55,385 nt of DNA from a virus, in IMG/VR virus record IMGVR_UViG_3300046804_004030, positions 1-55,385 of that record; one strand, 5' to 3'. The notes under the pieces were generated by a model. That model saw only the letters and a list, made by a program, of their open reading frames with translations. It ran no database searches and had not been told where the DNA came from. Numbering within the stretch: position 1 is the first letter of the stretch; every line of letters starts with the position of its first letter. The position numbers were made by a program, and so were the translations under genes. Positions 42,931-51,207 of the stretch are shown here, piece by piece.

Positions 42931-44401
42931 CAATCCTCCTGAGTGTTTCATCAAAAACAATAGAGCTTTGTAGATCTATGGCACAACGAAGTGTGCCGCA
43001 AACGCCATGACGGTTCTTTGCGACACTAATTGCAAGCTCATAGGGATCCTTTGATTCATCGTAATAAGCCGGTCTTAGCATGAACATAACAATATCGGCG
43101 TCTTCTTCAATGCGGCCGGAAGCACGCAAGTCAGAGAGTGTCGGCATCTTATCTGTTCTACTTTCAACACCGCGATTGACCTGACTTAACAGGAAAATGT
43201 CAATGCCAGCTCTAACGGCAAGTTGCTTAAGCGCTCTTGTGACATGACCAATGTTTGACGCTTCTGTATTATTGGCGTCACCAGAGCATCCTTCAATTAG
43301 CTGAAGATAGTCAATAAATACTGCAGATAGCTTGGGCCTTGTTTTAGATAACAAAACGACTTTTGAGGAAATGCCGCCAATGCTCTCGGATGAAGCATCA
43401 TAAATATGGAATCTATTAACAAAAGGAGAATTACGATAGCTCTCAAGCCTCTCGCGTTGATCAGTTGTGTAGCTGCGTTGCCTCAAGTTGTGCGAACGAA
43501 TTGGATTTGTCAGATTCTTGGACATGCTTAAGTTCAAATAGTCATAGCAAGAAATTGCTTTGTACTGAACTTGTCTTTTAGACATTTCAAGACTAAAGAA
43601 AGCAACATCTCCGTGTGAATCAGCCAGCTGCGTGGCAAGAGAGATGGCAATCGTGCTCTTGCCCATCGCTGGCCTTGCAGCAACGACAATCAATCGACCC
43701 GAGTAAGGAGAATTTCTTGAAGCAATGCCACCCTGTATCGCCTCGTCAAGAACCTGCAAGCCAGTGCTGATGGCAATTCCTTGCGGCAGTGGGGCAAGAA
43801 GTTCATCAACAGATGACTGCCAGTCATCATCCTTGCGATCTATCAGCGATATATTATTCCAGGTATCGTGCTGAGCCTCAATAAGTTTTGGAATCTTATC
43901 GAGAATACTGTCTACATCTGGAGGAGCGTTAAAAATATCAAGCATCTCCTCCGAGTTTTGAATCATCTGACGCCTTATCAGCTTGAGGCGCCAAACAGGA
44001 AGGATTGATTCAAAGTTTTGAACAGAGTAAAAGATAGATGGCGAGTTGAGTACGCCTTCTATAAGCTCGCACTCTTTTTCATGCCCACGAATTTTGAGCA
44101 CACGCTCTGCCATAACGGCAATGCTGCCAGGAAGCAGAAACTGAGATTTCGTCGTTCCAGCAAAAAACTTCTTAATTACAAAGAATATTGCCTTCCTGTG
44201 AACTTCGGTAAACCAACTGTCATCAATCGTTGAGAAGACTTTCATGAGTCCCTCTACGTCGCCCTTATTGGGCTCTCCCTCAAGCAAAAAGCAAGACGAA
44301 GCAAGAAAGCAGGTCTCAAATTCGTCAGTATCCCATGTCTGAATACCGCTGAGAAGATCTTCAAGTGTCTTCTCTAGTGACTTTTGACCTTTCTGGCTCA
44401 T
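42923..44401 (-). CDS. dnaB: DnaB-type replicative helicase
   Basis: The 492-residue product has the N-terminal DnaB domain (about 20-150) and the RecA-like helicase core: ARPAMGKST Walker A (242-250), SLEMS (270-274), VFIDYLQL Walker B (361-368), SQVNRG (406-411) and RASGRIEEDADIVMFM (426-441). It unwinds DNA ahead of the phage fork as a hexamer. It overlaps the gene upstream by four bases. Confidence 0.95.
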   Translation of the reverse strand: MSQKGQKSLEKTLEDLLSGIQTWDTDEFETCFLASSCFLLEGEPNKGDVEGLMKVFSTIDDSWFTEVHRKAIFFVIKKFFAGTTKSQFLLPGSIAVMAERVLKIRGHEKECELIEGVLNSPSIFYSVQNFESILPVWRLKLIRRQMIQNSEEMLDIFNAPPDVDSILDKIPKLIEAQHDTWNNISLIDRKDDDWQSSVDELLAPLPQGIAISTGLQVLDEAIQGGIASRNSPYSGRLIVVAARPAMGKSTIAISLATQLADSHGDVAFFSLEMSKRQVQYKAISCYDYLNLSMSKNLTNPIRSHNLRQRSYTTDQRERLESYRNSPFVNRFHIYDASSESIGGISSKVVLLSKTRPKLSAVFIDYLQLIEGCSGDANNTEASNIGHVTRALKQLAVRAGIDIFLLSQVNRGVESRTDKMPTLSDLRASGRIEEDADIVMFMLRPAYYDESKDPYELAISVAKNRHGVCGTLRCAIDLQSSIVFDETLRRIDG

Positions 44402-45066
44402 TTCAGTGTATAGCTGATTTCAGACATTGCTGGCTTAAAGGACTTTCCATGTTTTTCTTTTGCCAGCTTATCTACTGTATCTTTATAGCCAGCAAAGCCA
44501 AGAGACTGCCAGGACTTTTCAGCAGCAAGTTCGCAAAGCTCTGCAATAACTTTCTGATCCCTTGCGTATCTCAGTGCCGTTATGGACCTGGACGTGATTT
44601 CCCACTCCAGAGACGGATGGGCCTTCAGGCGCCTCGCCAGCCACCGCTCCAGCAGCTCTCGATGGGGCTCCAGCCATGGCTCAAGGGCAATGGGCTCAGC
44701 CGGTGCCGATGGCCTGCTGGAGCGCCTCCTGGGGGCCTGCGGGATGAGCTGGTCGGCCAGATCCGGCAGATCGGTGAAGACGTAGAAAGCCTCTCCATTT
44801 TCAGAAAACTTTTTCAAGTAACCAAGTGAAAGCAGTTCCCTGAGAGCTTCGCTAATAACTTTCGCGTCTTCACTTCCATGTGAAGCGATCCAGTTTTTAG
44901 TGAAAGATTTTGTCGAAGAAAGACAAGTCAAAAGCACACCCTTTGCGGTGTAGCTCATTGAAGTGTTAGATAGCAATGAACTCCTGACAACAACAAAATC
45001 AGCAGCACTTGACTTGGCAGAAAACATCGGCTGGCACTGTTTCTTGCCAGAAGCTTCCCGAGGCAT
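44398..45066 (-). CDS. Winged-helix replication protein, putative helicase loader
   Basis: The N-terminal third has a winged helix (SYTAKGVLLTCLSSTKSF, SHGSEDAKVISEALRELLSL, GYLKKF), as in phage replication O- and DnaD-like proteins. A proline- and Ser-rich linker with a PLEPWLEPH-like repeat follows, then a helical C-terminal part (ERWLARRLKAHPSLEW), typical of the helicase-binding end. It sits directly upstream of dnaB, the usual place of an initiator or loader. Confidence 0.7.
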   Translation of the reverse strand: MPREASGKKQCQPMFSAKSSAADFVVVRSSLLSNTSMSYTAKGVLLTCLSSTKSFTKNWIASHGSEDAKVISEALRELLSLGYLKKFSENGEAFYVFTDLPDLADQLIPQAPRRRSSRPSAPAEPIALEPWLEPHRELLERWLARRLKAHPSLEWEITSRSITALRYARDQKVIAELCELAAEKSWQSLGFAGYKDTVDKLAKEKHGKSFKPAMSEISYTLK

Positions 45067-45096
45067 GTAGTATCGTCCTGTTGGTTGGGCAGGGCC

Positions 45097-45288
45097 TCAG
45101 CGAGTTTCGCTGGGGTCTTTTTCTATTCCGTAGTGCTTGTCAAGAGAAACCTTGACTTGCTTGATGGCACTAAGCCAGCTTGAAAATGCAAGCGAACAGG
45201 CGTGAGAGAAGCTGATACCGCGCTTTTCCGCCTCCGCTGACATTTTTTCGTAAACGTCATCATGTATGTAGATGTTTTTCTTTGCCAT
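45097..45288 (-). CDS. Ribbon-helix-helix (CopG-like) regulator, 63 aa
   Basis: The product reads KKNIYIHDDVYEKMSAEAEK, then RGISFSHACSLAFSSWLSAI, matching the RHH order strand, helix A, helix B. It binds DNA as a dimer. It starts 20 bases after the transcription start of the minus block and would be well placed to control the divergent promoters. Confidence 0.85.
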   Translation of the reverse strand: MAKKNIYIHDDVYEKMSAEAEKRGISFSHACSLAFSSWLSAIKQVKVSLDKHYGIEKDPSETR

Positions 45289-45315
45289 AGGCTTGCTGAC
45301 AGATCAACTTGAAAG

Positions 45316-45344
45316 AAGGTAGCACCTCTGTCTGGATCCGTCAA
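45316..45344 (-). promoter_or_regulatory. Promoter of the minus replication block
   Basis: On the minus strand TTGACG (45344-45339) and TGC-TACCTT (45324-45316) are 17 bases apart. The word AGGTGCTAC recurs at 8201 and 35729. Transcription starts near 45309. It is divergent from the + promoter. Confidence 0.75.
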
Positions 45345-45349
45345 CCCCC

Positions 45350-45378
45350 TTGCCATGGTGCCACAAACCTGTAAAGAT
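45350..45378 (+). promoter_or_regulatory. Promoter of the + dcd-thyX-sigma block
   Basis: TTGCCA (45350-45355) and TAAAGA or AAAGAT (45372-45378) are 16-17 bases apart, with TG directly before. Transcription would start near 45384, 21 bases before the first ATG at 45405. Confidence 0.6.
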
Positions 45379-45404
45379 GGGCTTGCTCAATACGCTCAAC
45401 CAAC

Positions 45405-45695
45405 ATGGAGCCTATCAAGCCAGTTCCAAAAAAAGTCGAACCACGAAGAATCGTTCCAGGCAAGCCGACAATACAGCCAACCGAATTCAAGGTCGGCGAT
45501 GGCGTTTACGCACGCTATCACGGTGACAGAATCCTACAAATTGTAGGAGTTGCCAAAGTGAACACCCCTGCCCCGCACTACATCTGCGAGCTTGACGGGG
45601 AAAAATACATCATCCCCAAGATGCACCTCTCAACAAGAAGCCTGCTTTCAGAAGTGGAAGGTGGCAACCGCCGTCAACTTCAACTTCCTGTTTAA
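45405..45695 (+). CDS. Small SH3/KOW-like protein, 96 aa
   Basis: The N-terminal 25 residues are Pro- and Lys-rich. The rest is beta-rich: FKVGDGVYARYHGDRILQIV, APHYICELDGEKYIIPKM. This is like a small SH3 or KOW-type barrel that binds RNA or DNA. First gene of the + block. Its stop TAA precedes the next ATG by one base. Confidence 0.65.
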   Translation: MEPIKPVPKKVEPRRIVPGKPTIQPTEFKVGDGVYARYHGDRILQIVGVAKVNTPAPHYICELDGEKYIIPKMHLSTRSLLSEVEGGNRRQLQLPV

Positions 45696-45696
45696 C

Positions 45697-46062
45697 ATGG
45701 AAAAACTGAAAGAAGCGGCAGAAATCTTTGAAGATATGCTGCCCGCCTCGCTCGGCAAACCAATCATCCTAAGCACAAAAACCGCGCCAATAGTTTTTGC
45801 TGCATTTTACACGCCAGCAATGCACACGATTGAAAGCGGCCAAAAGATTCTGGGATCCGAGTTCAGGCTTTGGCATACAAATGAAACCCTCAGAAGAAAT
45901 GGAACATTGGCTGGAATTGTTGGAGTCTCAAAAGGCGTACCAGCAACAATCGTATGCGCACTTAACGAGCACGGAACGACGGGTGATATGATCAAACCCT
46001 ACGCAAAGCTAATCCTCGCAATGATGGATCACTTTGCTGATGGCAAAACTGAAGTAATCTAA
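45697..46062 (+). CDS. Hypothetical protein, 121 aa
   Basis: I chose ATG 45697 (MEKLKEAAEIFEDMLPASLG), one base after the previous stop. Product: GKPIILSTKTAPIVFAAFYT, LGSEFRLWHTNETLRRNGTL and GVPATIVCALNEHGTTGDMI. An alpha/beta protein; no nucleotide-binding motif is clear. Function unknown. Confidence 0.65.
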   Translation: MEKLKEAAEIFEDMLPASLGKPIILSTKTAPIVFAAFYTPAMHTIESGQKILGSEFRLWHTNETLRRNGTLAGIVGVSKGVPATIVCALNEHGTTGDMIKPYAKLILAMMDHFADGKTEVI

Positions 46063-46081
46063 AAACATCGCAAAACACACA

Positions 46082-46699
46082 ATGCTTAAAAACGACCGCT
46101 GGATCAAGGAACAAGCCGAAAAGGGGATGATCACTCCCTTTGTGAAAACACTCGTGCGCGAGGTTCTGCCATACGACGAAAATCGCGGACTTTATCGAGA
46201 CAACACGGTTGGCGTACTTTCTTACGGCCCGAGTTCTTTTGGGTATGACTGTCGCCTGAGTCCCGATGATTTCAAGATTTTTATGCACGTACCTGGCACT
46301 GTGATGAATCCCAAGAGATTCAATCCGGCCAACCTGCAACAAGCTCAGCTACATAGCGATGACGACGGAGATTTTTTTATTCTCCCGGCTCATACCTATG
46401 GCCTGGGTGTTGCAATTGAAAAACTTAGAGTACCATCAAACATAACAGTTATCTGTCTTGGTAAGTCCACGATGGCCAGGCTAGGTATAATTATCAACAC
46501 AACTCCAGCTGAAGCAGGCTGGGAAGGACATCTAACGCTTGAGTTCAGCAACAGCAGTGGGGCAGACTGCCGCGTTTACGCAAATGAGGGCATCTGCCAA
46601 CTGCTATTTCTTGAAGGGGAGCCATGCGAAACCTCGTATAGCGATAGAAATGGGAAGTATCAACACCAACCCTGCAATGTAGTTACAGCGAGGATCTGA
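46082..46699 (+). CDS. dcd: dCTP deaminase
   Basis: The 205-residue product has the Dcd core: SYGPSSFGYDCRLS (47-60), GKSTMARLG (127-135) and TTPAEAGWEGHLTLEFSNSS (140-159), with the catalytic Glu region of the dUTPase-like trimer. It converts dCTP to dUTP, which supplies dTMP synthesis with ThyX encoded next. N-terminal MLKNDRWI is typical. Only 20 bases separate it from the upstream gene. Confidence 0.95.
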   Translation: MLKNDRWIKEQAEKGMITPFVKTLVREVLPYDENRGLYRDNTVGVLSYGPSSFGYDCRLSPDDFKIFMHVPGTVMNPKRFNPANLQQAQLHSDDDGDFFILPAHTYGLGVAIEKLRVPSNITVICLGKSTMARLGIIINTTPAEAGWEGHLTLEFSNSSGADCRVYANEGICQLLFLEGEPCETSYSDRNGKYQHQPCNVVTARI

Positions 46700-46779
46700 G
46701 CAGGTTAAGGCACCTTGCAGGTTGCGCACGCCGGGGTTGGGCTAGTAGGGTGATCCCCGAACACCGCAGCCCCTTTTTC

Positions 46780-47499
46780 ATGGATCCACGGTTCCGGGTG
46801 GAGACGATCGCGGCAACGCCCGAGCCGAATCGGCTGGTCTGGCGGGCGCTACACACCGACTACTCAGAAGATTTCATCGCTGACCAAGAAGCGCCAGATG
46901 AAGGAAGGGCCGGTGAAATCTTTATCAAGAGACTTCTAAGTGCAGATCGCGGGCACTTTGGATGCGTAGAGCATCCGCAAATCTCATTTGCTGTTGGATG
47001 GTTTCCGCATTCCGTGATGCAACAGGCTCGTACACATCGCGTATCAGTTAGTTTCGATGTAATGTCGGGGCGCTATACGGGACAAAGAATTCTTGACGTA
47101 GTAAGCGGTAAACGGGAACTTGAGGAAGTCTTCTATCTTAGGCCACTAGGCAACTACTCGGACAGACAGGGCAAGAAATATGAGTACACCGAAGATTGGC
47201 GTGCGTTCGATCTGAAGGAGTGCATGAACGCTGCACGCATCTACGCCGATAAGATTGCAGAAGGCTTCGCCGAAGAACATGCAAGGGGTATGGTTCCCTT
47301 TGATTTCAGGCAACACTTTGTCGTCAGCTTCAATGCTCGCTCGCTGTGCCACTTTCTTGATTTGCGTAGCAAGGCTGATGCACAGATCGAGATCCGCTGG
47401 CTTTGTGAGTTGCTCATGCCGAAATTCAAGGAATGGATGCCTGAGCTTGCCGAATGGTACGCCAGCCACAGATATGGAAAAGCGAGGCTGGCACCATGA
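46780..47499 (+). CDS. thyX: Flavin-dependent thymidylate synthase
   Basis: I prefer ATG 46780 (MDPRFRVETI), the usual start for cyanobacterial ThyX, over a GTG at 46750. The 239-residue product has the ThyX signature RTHRVSVSFDVMSGRY (84-99) and GHFGCVEHPQISF (58-70). The enzyme makes dTMP from dUMP with FAD. The stop overlaps the sigma factor start (ATGA). ThyX of this type, not ThyA, is the cyanobacterial form. Confidence 0.95.
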   Translation: MDPRFRVETIAATPEPNRLVWRALHTDYSEDFIADQEAPDEGRAGEIFIKRLLSADRGHFGCVEHPQISFAVGWFPHSVMQQARTHRVSVSFDVMSGRYTGQRILDVVSGKRELEEVFYLRPLGNYSDRQGKKYEYTEDWRAFDLKECMNAARIYADKIAEGFAEEHARGMVPFDFRQHFVVSFNARSLCHFLDLRSKADAQIEIRWLCELLMPKFKEWMPELAEWYASHRYGKARLAP

Positions 47500-48437
47500 C
47501 ATGCGAAGACTACTTAAGGGATATAGGCCGCGTGCCTTTGCTGACAAGCGAAGAAGAGATTGTCCTTGGCAATAGTGTCCAGACCATGATTCGCCTGCTA
47601 GAGGGCAAGGGTGTCACCCATCAGCTTTCGGCAAGCAATCTTGACGAAGCACTGGAGCAACTCAACGGCCAGGAGAGGCGAATCGTCAGGAATGGGCTGA
47701 GAGCAAGAAACCGCATGGTTTCAGCTAACATGCGTCTTGTAGTTGCCATAGCAAAGAAGTACGTCAATAAACAGGTTCACATGACAATGCAAGATCTGAT
47801 CCAAGAAGGTGCGATCGGTCTTGCAAGAGCTGCTGAAAAGTTTGACCCAGCGCGAGGATACAAGTTTTCCACCTACGCCTATCTGTGGATCAAGCAGGGG
47901 ATGACGAGGGGATGCGAAGCCCAGGAGGGAATGATCAAGCTCCCGGCGCATCTCCAGCGACTAATCAGGAAGGCTGCTGAGGTGCGGATTCGCCTGGCTG
48001 CAAAGCTTGGCAGAGAGCCAAGCTTCAAAGAACTGTCGGATGAGATGGGTGAAGCTGATCACGACAAGCTGAGAAGCATCATCTCAATGCACATGCTGAT
48101 GTCACCGGCAATTATTTCGATTGACATCAAGGCAGAAGGAAATGATAGGTCATTCCTGTCGCTGTCTGATATTTTGAATACAGATGACGAAAGTGAAATT
48201 AGAGAGTCAGAAGAAGACGCATCAAAGCTAAACTTTGTAATGCTTGCAATTCAGGCTCTTGATCCAGTTGACAGAGAGCTAATTACGAGAAAGTACGGGA
48301 TTGGCTGCGAACCAGTTTCTATCAAAGAACTTGCAAGAATGACAGAGCTTGCGCCGCAGGTGATACGAGAGCGACAGCAGCTGGCAGCAGCAAAGATTCG
48401 ATATGTGGTTACGAGCTTTGTAGCGCCAGCTATTTGA
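47496..48437 (+). CDS. Sigma-70 family RNA polymerase sigma factor
   Basis: I chose ATG 47496, which overlaps the thyX stop. The 313-residue product has region 1.2 (YLRDIGRVPLLTSEEEIVLG, 6-25), region 2 (NMRLVVAIAKKYV to ARGYKFSTYAYLWIKQGMTR, 78-138), region 3 (LPAHLQRLIRKAAEVR, 149-164) and region 4 (LDPVDRELITRKYG and ELARMTELAPQVIRERQQL, 252 onward). This is the group-2 layout of cyanobacteria, not a short extracytoplasmic factor. It would direct host polymerase to phage promoters. A terminator follows. Confidence 0.9.
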   Translation: MTCEDYLRDIGRVPLLTSEEEIVLGNSVQTMIRLLEGKGVTHQLSASNLDEALEQLNGQERRIVRNGLRARNRMVSANMRLVVAIAKKYVNKQVHMTMQDLIQEGAIGLARAAEKFDPARGYKFSTYAYLWIKQGMTRGCEAQEGMIKLPAHLQRLIRKAAEVRIRLAAKLGREPSFKELSDEMGEADHDKLRSIISMHMLMSPAIISIDIKAEGNDRSFLSLSDILNTDDESEIRESEEDASKLNFVMLAIQALDPVDRELITRKYGIGCEPVSIKELARMTELAPQVIRERQQLAAAKIRYVVTSFVAPAI

Positions 48438-48444
48438 AAGATTG

Positions 48445-48471
48445 CCTCCGACCAGCTTCGGAGGACTTTTT
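48445..48471 (+). terminator. Intrinsic terminator after the sigma gene
   Basis: CCTCCGA (48445-48451) and TCGGAGG (48458-48464) form a 7-bp stem with a 6-base loop, followed by CTTTTT (48466-48471). It lies 8 bases after the stop. Confidence 0.85.
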
Positions 48472-48831
48472 GCCAGGGCCGGCTATCAGGAAGAAACTGG
48501 CTGGATCCTGAACCTGGCAGCGAACCGCCCCGAACATTTCCAGAACGGTAACAAATTCAAGATAGCACAAAGCCCAACAGCCACCGGAGGGGAACTGCTG
48601 GGCTTTGGCAGGGCTTCGTGCTGACCGCTCCTGTGGTGACGCCCGGTGGCGCCGGAGCATGGGGCCGGCAGATGCTGGAGCCAAGGTAGCCCATCCAGCC
48701 CAGAAGGAGGTACGATGGCCTGCAACGCCTCAAAAAGAAGGGGGCTCCCGGCGAACCGAGAACCCCCTTCAAAAACCAGAACCGCTGAGTTTTGCCGACG
48801 CTGCGGGATCTGGGTTGTCAGAACAGGTCCA
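48472..48831. other. Non-coding region with two further hairpins
   Basis: This 360-bp stretch has no gene. It holds the AAAGCCCA ... TGGGCTTT hairpin (48569-48606), the strong GAAGGGGG hairpin at 48737-48770, and a mostly GC-rich sequence. AGCACAAAGCCC at 48565 recurs at 50862. The start of the primase gene at 48832 is the right edge. Confidence 0.6.
48732..48770 (-). terminator. Strong hairpin, minus-strand terminator
   Basis: GAAGGGGG (48737-48744) pairs with CCCCCTTC (48763-48770). On the minus strand the stem is followed by TTTTT (48736-48732). It would stop leftward transcription from the tail block before it enters the sigma gene. Confidence 0.65.
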
Positions 48832-50250
48832 ATGTTACCCGCTCCACCGCCCAAACCGCAATCCCCCTTCGAGCAATGGCTCAGGGCTGCCCACAGCAGC
48901 GAGTGGCTTGAGGTCATCGAGCGGCACGAGAGCACCGGCTGGTCCTCGATCAGGAAGCCGTTCACGATCGACGGGCTGGTCAAGCACTTCTTCAACCCAG
49001 ACTTTGTAAGTGGTCTGAGGCAGGAAAAGCTTGTGCGTTACGGCGTTGCAGATATTGACTGCAAGCCGGACTCTGCAAGTATCTACTGGAACAAGTTTGC
49101 AAAGAGTCCTGAACTGATCGAGCTGGAGCGCAGAGCCGAGCAGATCGGCTGCCGGGTGTCGCTCCTCAGAAGCAGCCATTCAGGCGGCCTGCACGTCTTC
49201 GTGAGCTTCCCCGAGGCGATCCATGCCTGGCTGGCCCACTGGCTCATGCTGTGGCTCCTGGAGGCCTCTGGGATGACCGTGAAGGCGGGTCAGGCCGAGG
49301 TGTTCCCCAGCCGGATCGACTACCGCTCTGACGGGCAGCGAGCCCGCAGCAATGGCTTCCGTCTGCCGGGTCAGGAGGGCAGCGCCCTGATCGTGGCCGA
49401 GTCCTTCTACGAGGGGGCGGACACGATCTACGGACAGCTGCTTGATGACCTTGAAAATACCGAAAATTGCGGGAAGTGGAAAAGGGCGCTCAGTAAGTGC
49501 AAAGAGTTCAGGTACTTCAGGTTAAAAGCCGAAAGAGACTTCGACAGAACAGGTGTAAGGCCTGAAACTGACATCGAATGGAAAGAGGGCGGAAACAGCA
49601 ACGAGATACTGCGCAGGATTACAACAATTGTTCGGATGGCCAATCGCAATATTAAGTGCGCAATCCAGCTTGGCAGAATCATTCGCGATGTTGCGATGAG
49701 CGCACCAGGCTTCAATCAGTTTGCATCTGAAGAAACCAAAAAAGACTTGATGCGCGAGCGTGGTAGCTGGGGTGAAAGGTGGGCCAAGTCATCACTTAGT
49801 AAGCAGTTCTGTGGAATGCTTGCATCTTGTGAGCGTGATAGCGGCAGAAACGAGCGACTTTACAGAGAAAGCGAAGACAAGCTCAAAGAACTTTCAGAAA
49901 AGCATCCAGAGTCATCTACATGGAGCAAGAGGAAGGTGGCCAGGGAGAGCGGCCTTGCCAGAGGAACGGTTGACAAGCACTGGGAATACTGGCTTTCCCT
50001 ACCGGTCCACACCCCCTCTAATAACGGTGGGGGTCAGTTAAATACAGATAAGAATTTATCCTTAGAGAGAAATTTGGCTCCTGAGGGGGAAAAAGCTGGA
50101 GTCATCAACGAGATTGTAGACCAGTTTTGGAGTATTTTCACGGAACAAGACCTCAATGAATTTGATTGCATGATAAAAAGTCAACGACTTCATGAAGAAA
50201 GGAAGCGAAGTAGGCGTAAGCAAAGTTGGCCAGTAAATTTTTGCACGTAA
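48832..50250 (+). CDS. Archaeo-eukaryotic-type primase (AEP-like), 472 aa
   Basis: I chose ATG 48832; the longer frame runs through the hairpins upstream. The first 190 residues fit the primase-polymerase core: ADIDCKP (73-79) with the paired acidic residues, SSHSGGLHVFVSF (114-126) with the catalytic His, EVFPSR (156-161) and RSNGFRLPG (172-180). Similar domains occur in TOTE-type and cyanobacterial-plasmid primases. The C-terminal part holds a helix-turn-helix (WSKRKVARESGLARGTVDKH, 364-383) and ends in a basic tail. It probably lays down primers for DnaB-driven replication. Confidence 0.75.
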   Translation: MLPAPPPKPQSPFEQWLRAAHSSEWLEVIERHESTGWSSIRKPFTIDGLVKHFFNPDFVSGLRQEKLVRYGVADIDCKPDSASIYWNKFAKSPELIELERRAEQIGCRVSLLRSSHSGGLHVFVSFPEAIHAWLAHWLMLWLLEASGMTVKAGQAEVFPSRIDYRSDGQRARSNGFRLPGQEGSALIVAESFYEGADTIYGQLLDDLENTENCGKWKRALSKCKEFRYFRLKAERDFDRTGVRPETDIEWKEGGNSNEILRRITTIVRMANRNIKCAIQLGRIIRDVAMSAPGFNQFASEETKKDLMRERGSWGERWAKSSLSKQFCGMLASCERDSGRNERLYRESEDKLKELSEKHPESSTWSKRKVARESGLARGTVDKHWEYWLSLPVHTPSNNGGGQLNTDKNLSLERNLAPEGEKAGVINEIVDQFWSIFTEQDLNEFDCMIKSQRLHEERKRSRRKQSWPVNFCT

Positions 50251-50300
50251 CCGTGTGAGAATTTACGCTTAACAGCGTGTAATCAATTTGAACAACAACC

Positions 50301-50777
50301 ATGAAAATGCAACGACAACTAAAGCATGAAGATCCAGCTGCTTATCAGCCACTTGCGATTGCGATCAAACAATCAAAATGCTTGCCGCCGCATGTAAGTG
50401 GACTTGAGGTTTACAACGCATTTAGGTTTGCATTTGGCTATGAACCAGAGCGCAATAAAGAAGATCGCTGTATTTACACGCAAACGCAGCTTGAAATTGT
50501 TGCAGAAACCTGTTCAATTGAAAAAATTTATTTGTCGGAGCTAGAGCAGTGGCGAAAACTTCTTCCTTTGGCTGGTTGTCAATCTCGCAGAGCTGCAATG
50601 CACAAGCTTTCAAAAATCGGTAGTGATGGATGGCTGCTTCGTTGCAGCTACAAGCGCGGCAAGCTCTGGCTTTGCAAGGAAGACGCTGAGCAGCTTTGTT
50701 ACGTGAAGCGGGGTGGGTATGGATCAGTTCCGATCCGGTGGTCACTGCCAACGGTGCTCGGTCCTGTAGCCTCTTGA
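50301..50777 (+). CDS. Hypothetical protein, 158 aa
   Basis: The product is helical in its middle (YTQTQLEIVAETCSIEKIYL; ELEQWRKLLPLAGCQSRRAA) and has a C-terminal winged-helix-like part (MHKLSKIGSDGWLLRCSYKR; GKLWLCKEDAEQL). It follows the primase on the same strand and may be its partner. An ATG at 50307 is also possible as the start. Function unknown. Confidence 0.65.
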   Translation: MKMQRQLKHEDPAAYQPLAIAIKQSKCLPPHVSGLEVYNAFRFAFGYEPERNKEDRCIYTQTQLEIVAETCSIEKIYLSELEQWRKLLPLAGCQSRRAAMHKLSKIGSDGWLLRCSYKRGKLWLCKEDAEQLCYVKRGGYGSVPIRWSLPTVLGPVAS

Positions 50778-50799
50778 AGGCGCTTCAAGCGCTCCGCAT

Positions 50800-50830
50800 G
50801 GCCTGGGACAGCCCCCACAGCACCCAGGCC
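50800..50830. other. Hairpin between convergent transcripts
   Basis: GGCCTGGG (50800-50807) and CCCAGGCC (50823-50830) are perfect 8-bp arms around a 15-base loop, 23 bases after the + gene's stop. No T-run follows on either strand. Confidence 0.5.
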
Positions 50831-50866
50831 CCCTGCCGGGGCTCCTGCAGGCCGCTCAGACAGCAC

Positions 50867-50891
50867 AAAGCCCCCGGCGGGAACCGGAGGC
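50867..50891 (-). terminator. Terminator of the tail block (minus)
   Basis: GCCCCCGG (50870-50877) and CCGGAGGC (50884-50891) pair with one mismatch, and on the minus strand the stem is followed by TTTGTGCT. The same AGCACAAAGCCC word sits in the hairpin at 48565. It lies about 90 bases after the last tail-block gene. Confidence 0.55.
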
Positions 50892-50982
50892 CTTGGCGGG
50901 TGCGTCCAACTGGCGGATCGTGCTGCAGTTCACCGCGAGTTGAGTGCAAGGATAGCTTACATGCAAATGTCCCGCCTGTCAA

Positions 50983-51207
50983 TCAGGTATCAAGCTGGAG
51001 TCCACCAAAGGCCAGACGACGCAGAATCTTCTCCTCCACCGGATCTCGCCATTCACCTTGCGGCAGGTTCCTCACTTGATCGGTGCGTTCACTCCTGATT
51101 GCTGCCGTTCCATCTGCAAGGAACTCCAGTAGCAGAAACCCGTCATGCCAGGTTCCCCTGCCATCTCGTACCTGGACTGGTACTGGATCAATCAGTGAAT
51201 CGACCAC
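50983..51207 (-). CDS. Hypothetical protein, about 74 aa
   Basis: A frame from ATG 51270 overlaps the next gene by 83 bases; GTG 51207 overlaps it by 20 and is preferred. Product: VVDSLIDPVPVQVRDGRGTW, then HDGFLLLEFLADGTAAIRSE and QGEWRDPVEEKILRRLAFGG. It is beta-rich, and D-G-R-G-x-W-x-x-G-x-L-L is reminiscent of small phage tail or baseplate proteins. Function unknown. Confidence 0.6.
   Translation of the reverse strand: MVDSLIDPVPVQVRDGRGTWHDGFLLLEFLADGTAAIRSERTDQVRNLPQGEWRDPVEEKILRRLAFGGLQLDT

Noticed and set aside
45098-45120. CAGCGA-GTT-TCGCTG hairpin followed by CTTTTT on the + strand
   Set aside because: It looks like a terminator for rightward transcripts, but no + gene lies upstream and it sits at the 3' end of a minus gene. 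It may be chance or block antisense transcription.
46750-46779. GTG start for thyX, ten codons upstream
   Set aside because: The residues before MDPRFRVE do not fit the usual ThyX N-terminus, so I kept ATG 46780, although an AGTAGGG precedes the GTG.
48486-49179. Minus frames opposite the start of the primase gene
   Set aside because: The + strand product carries primase motifs with the expected spacing, and the minus frames cross strong hairpins.
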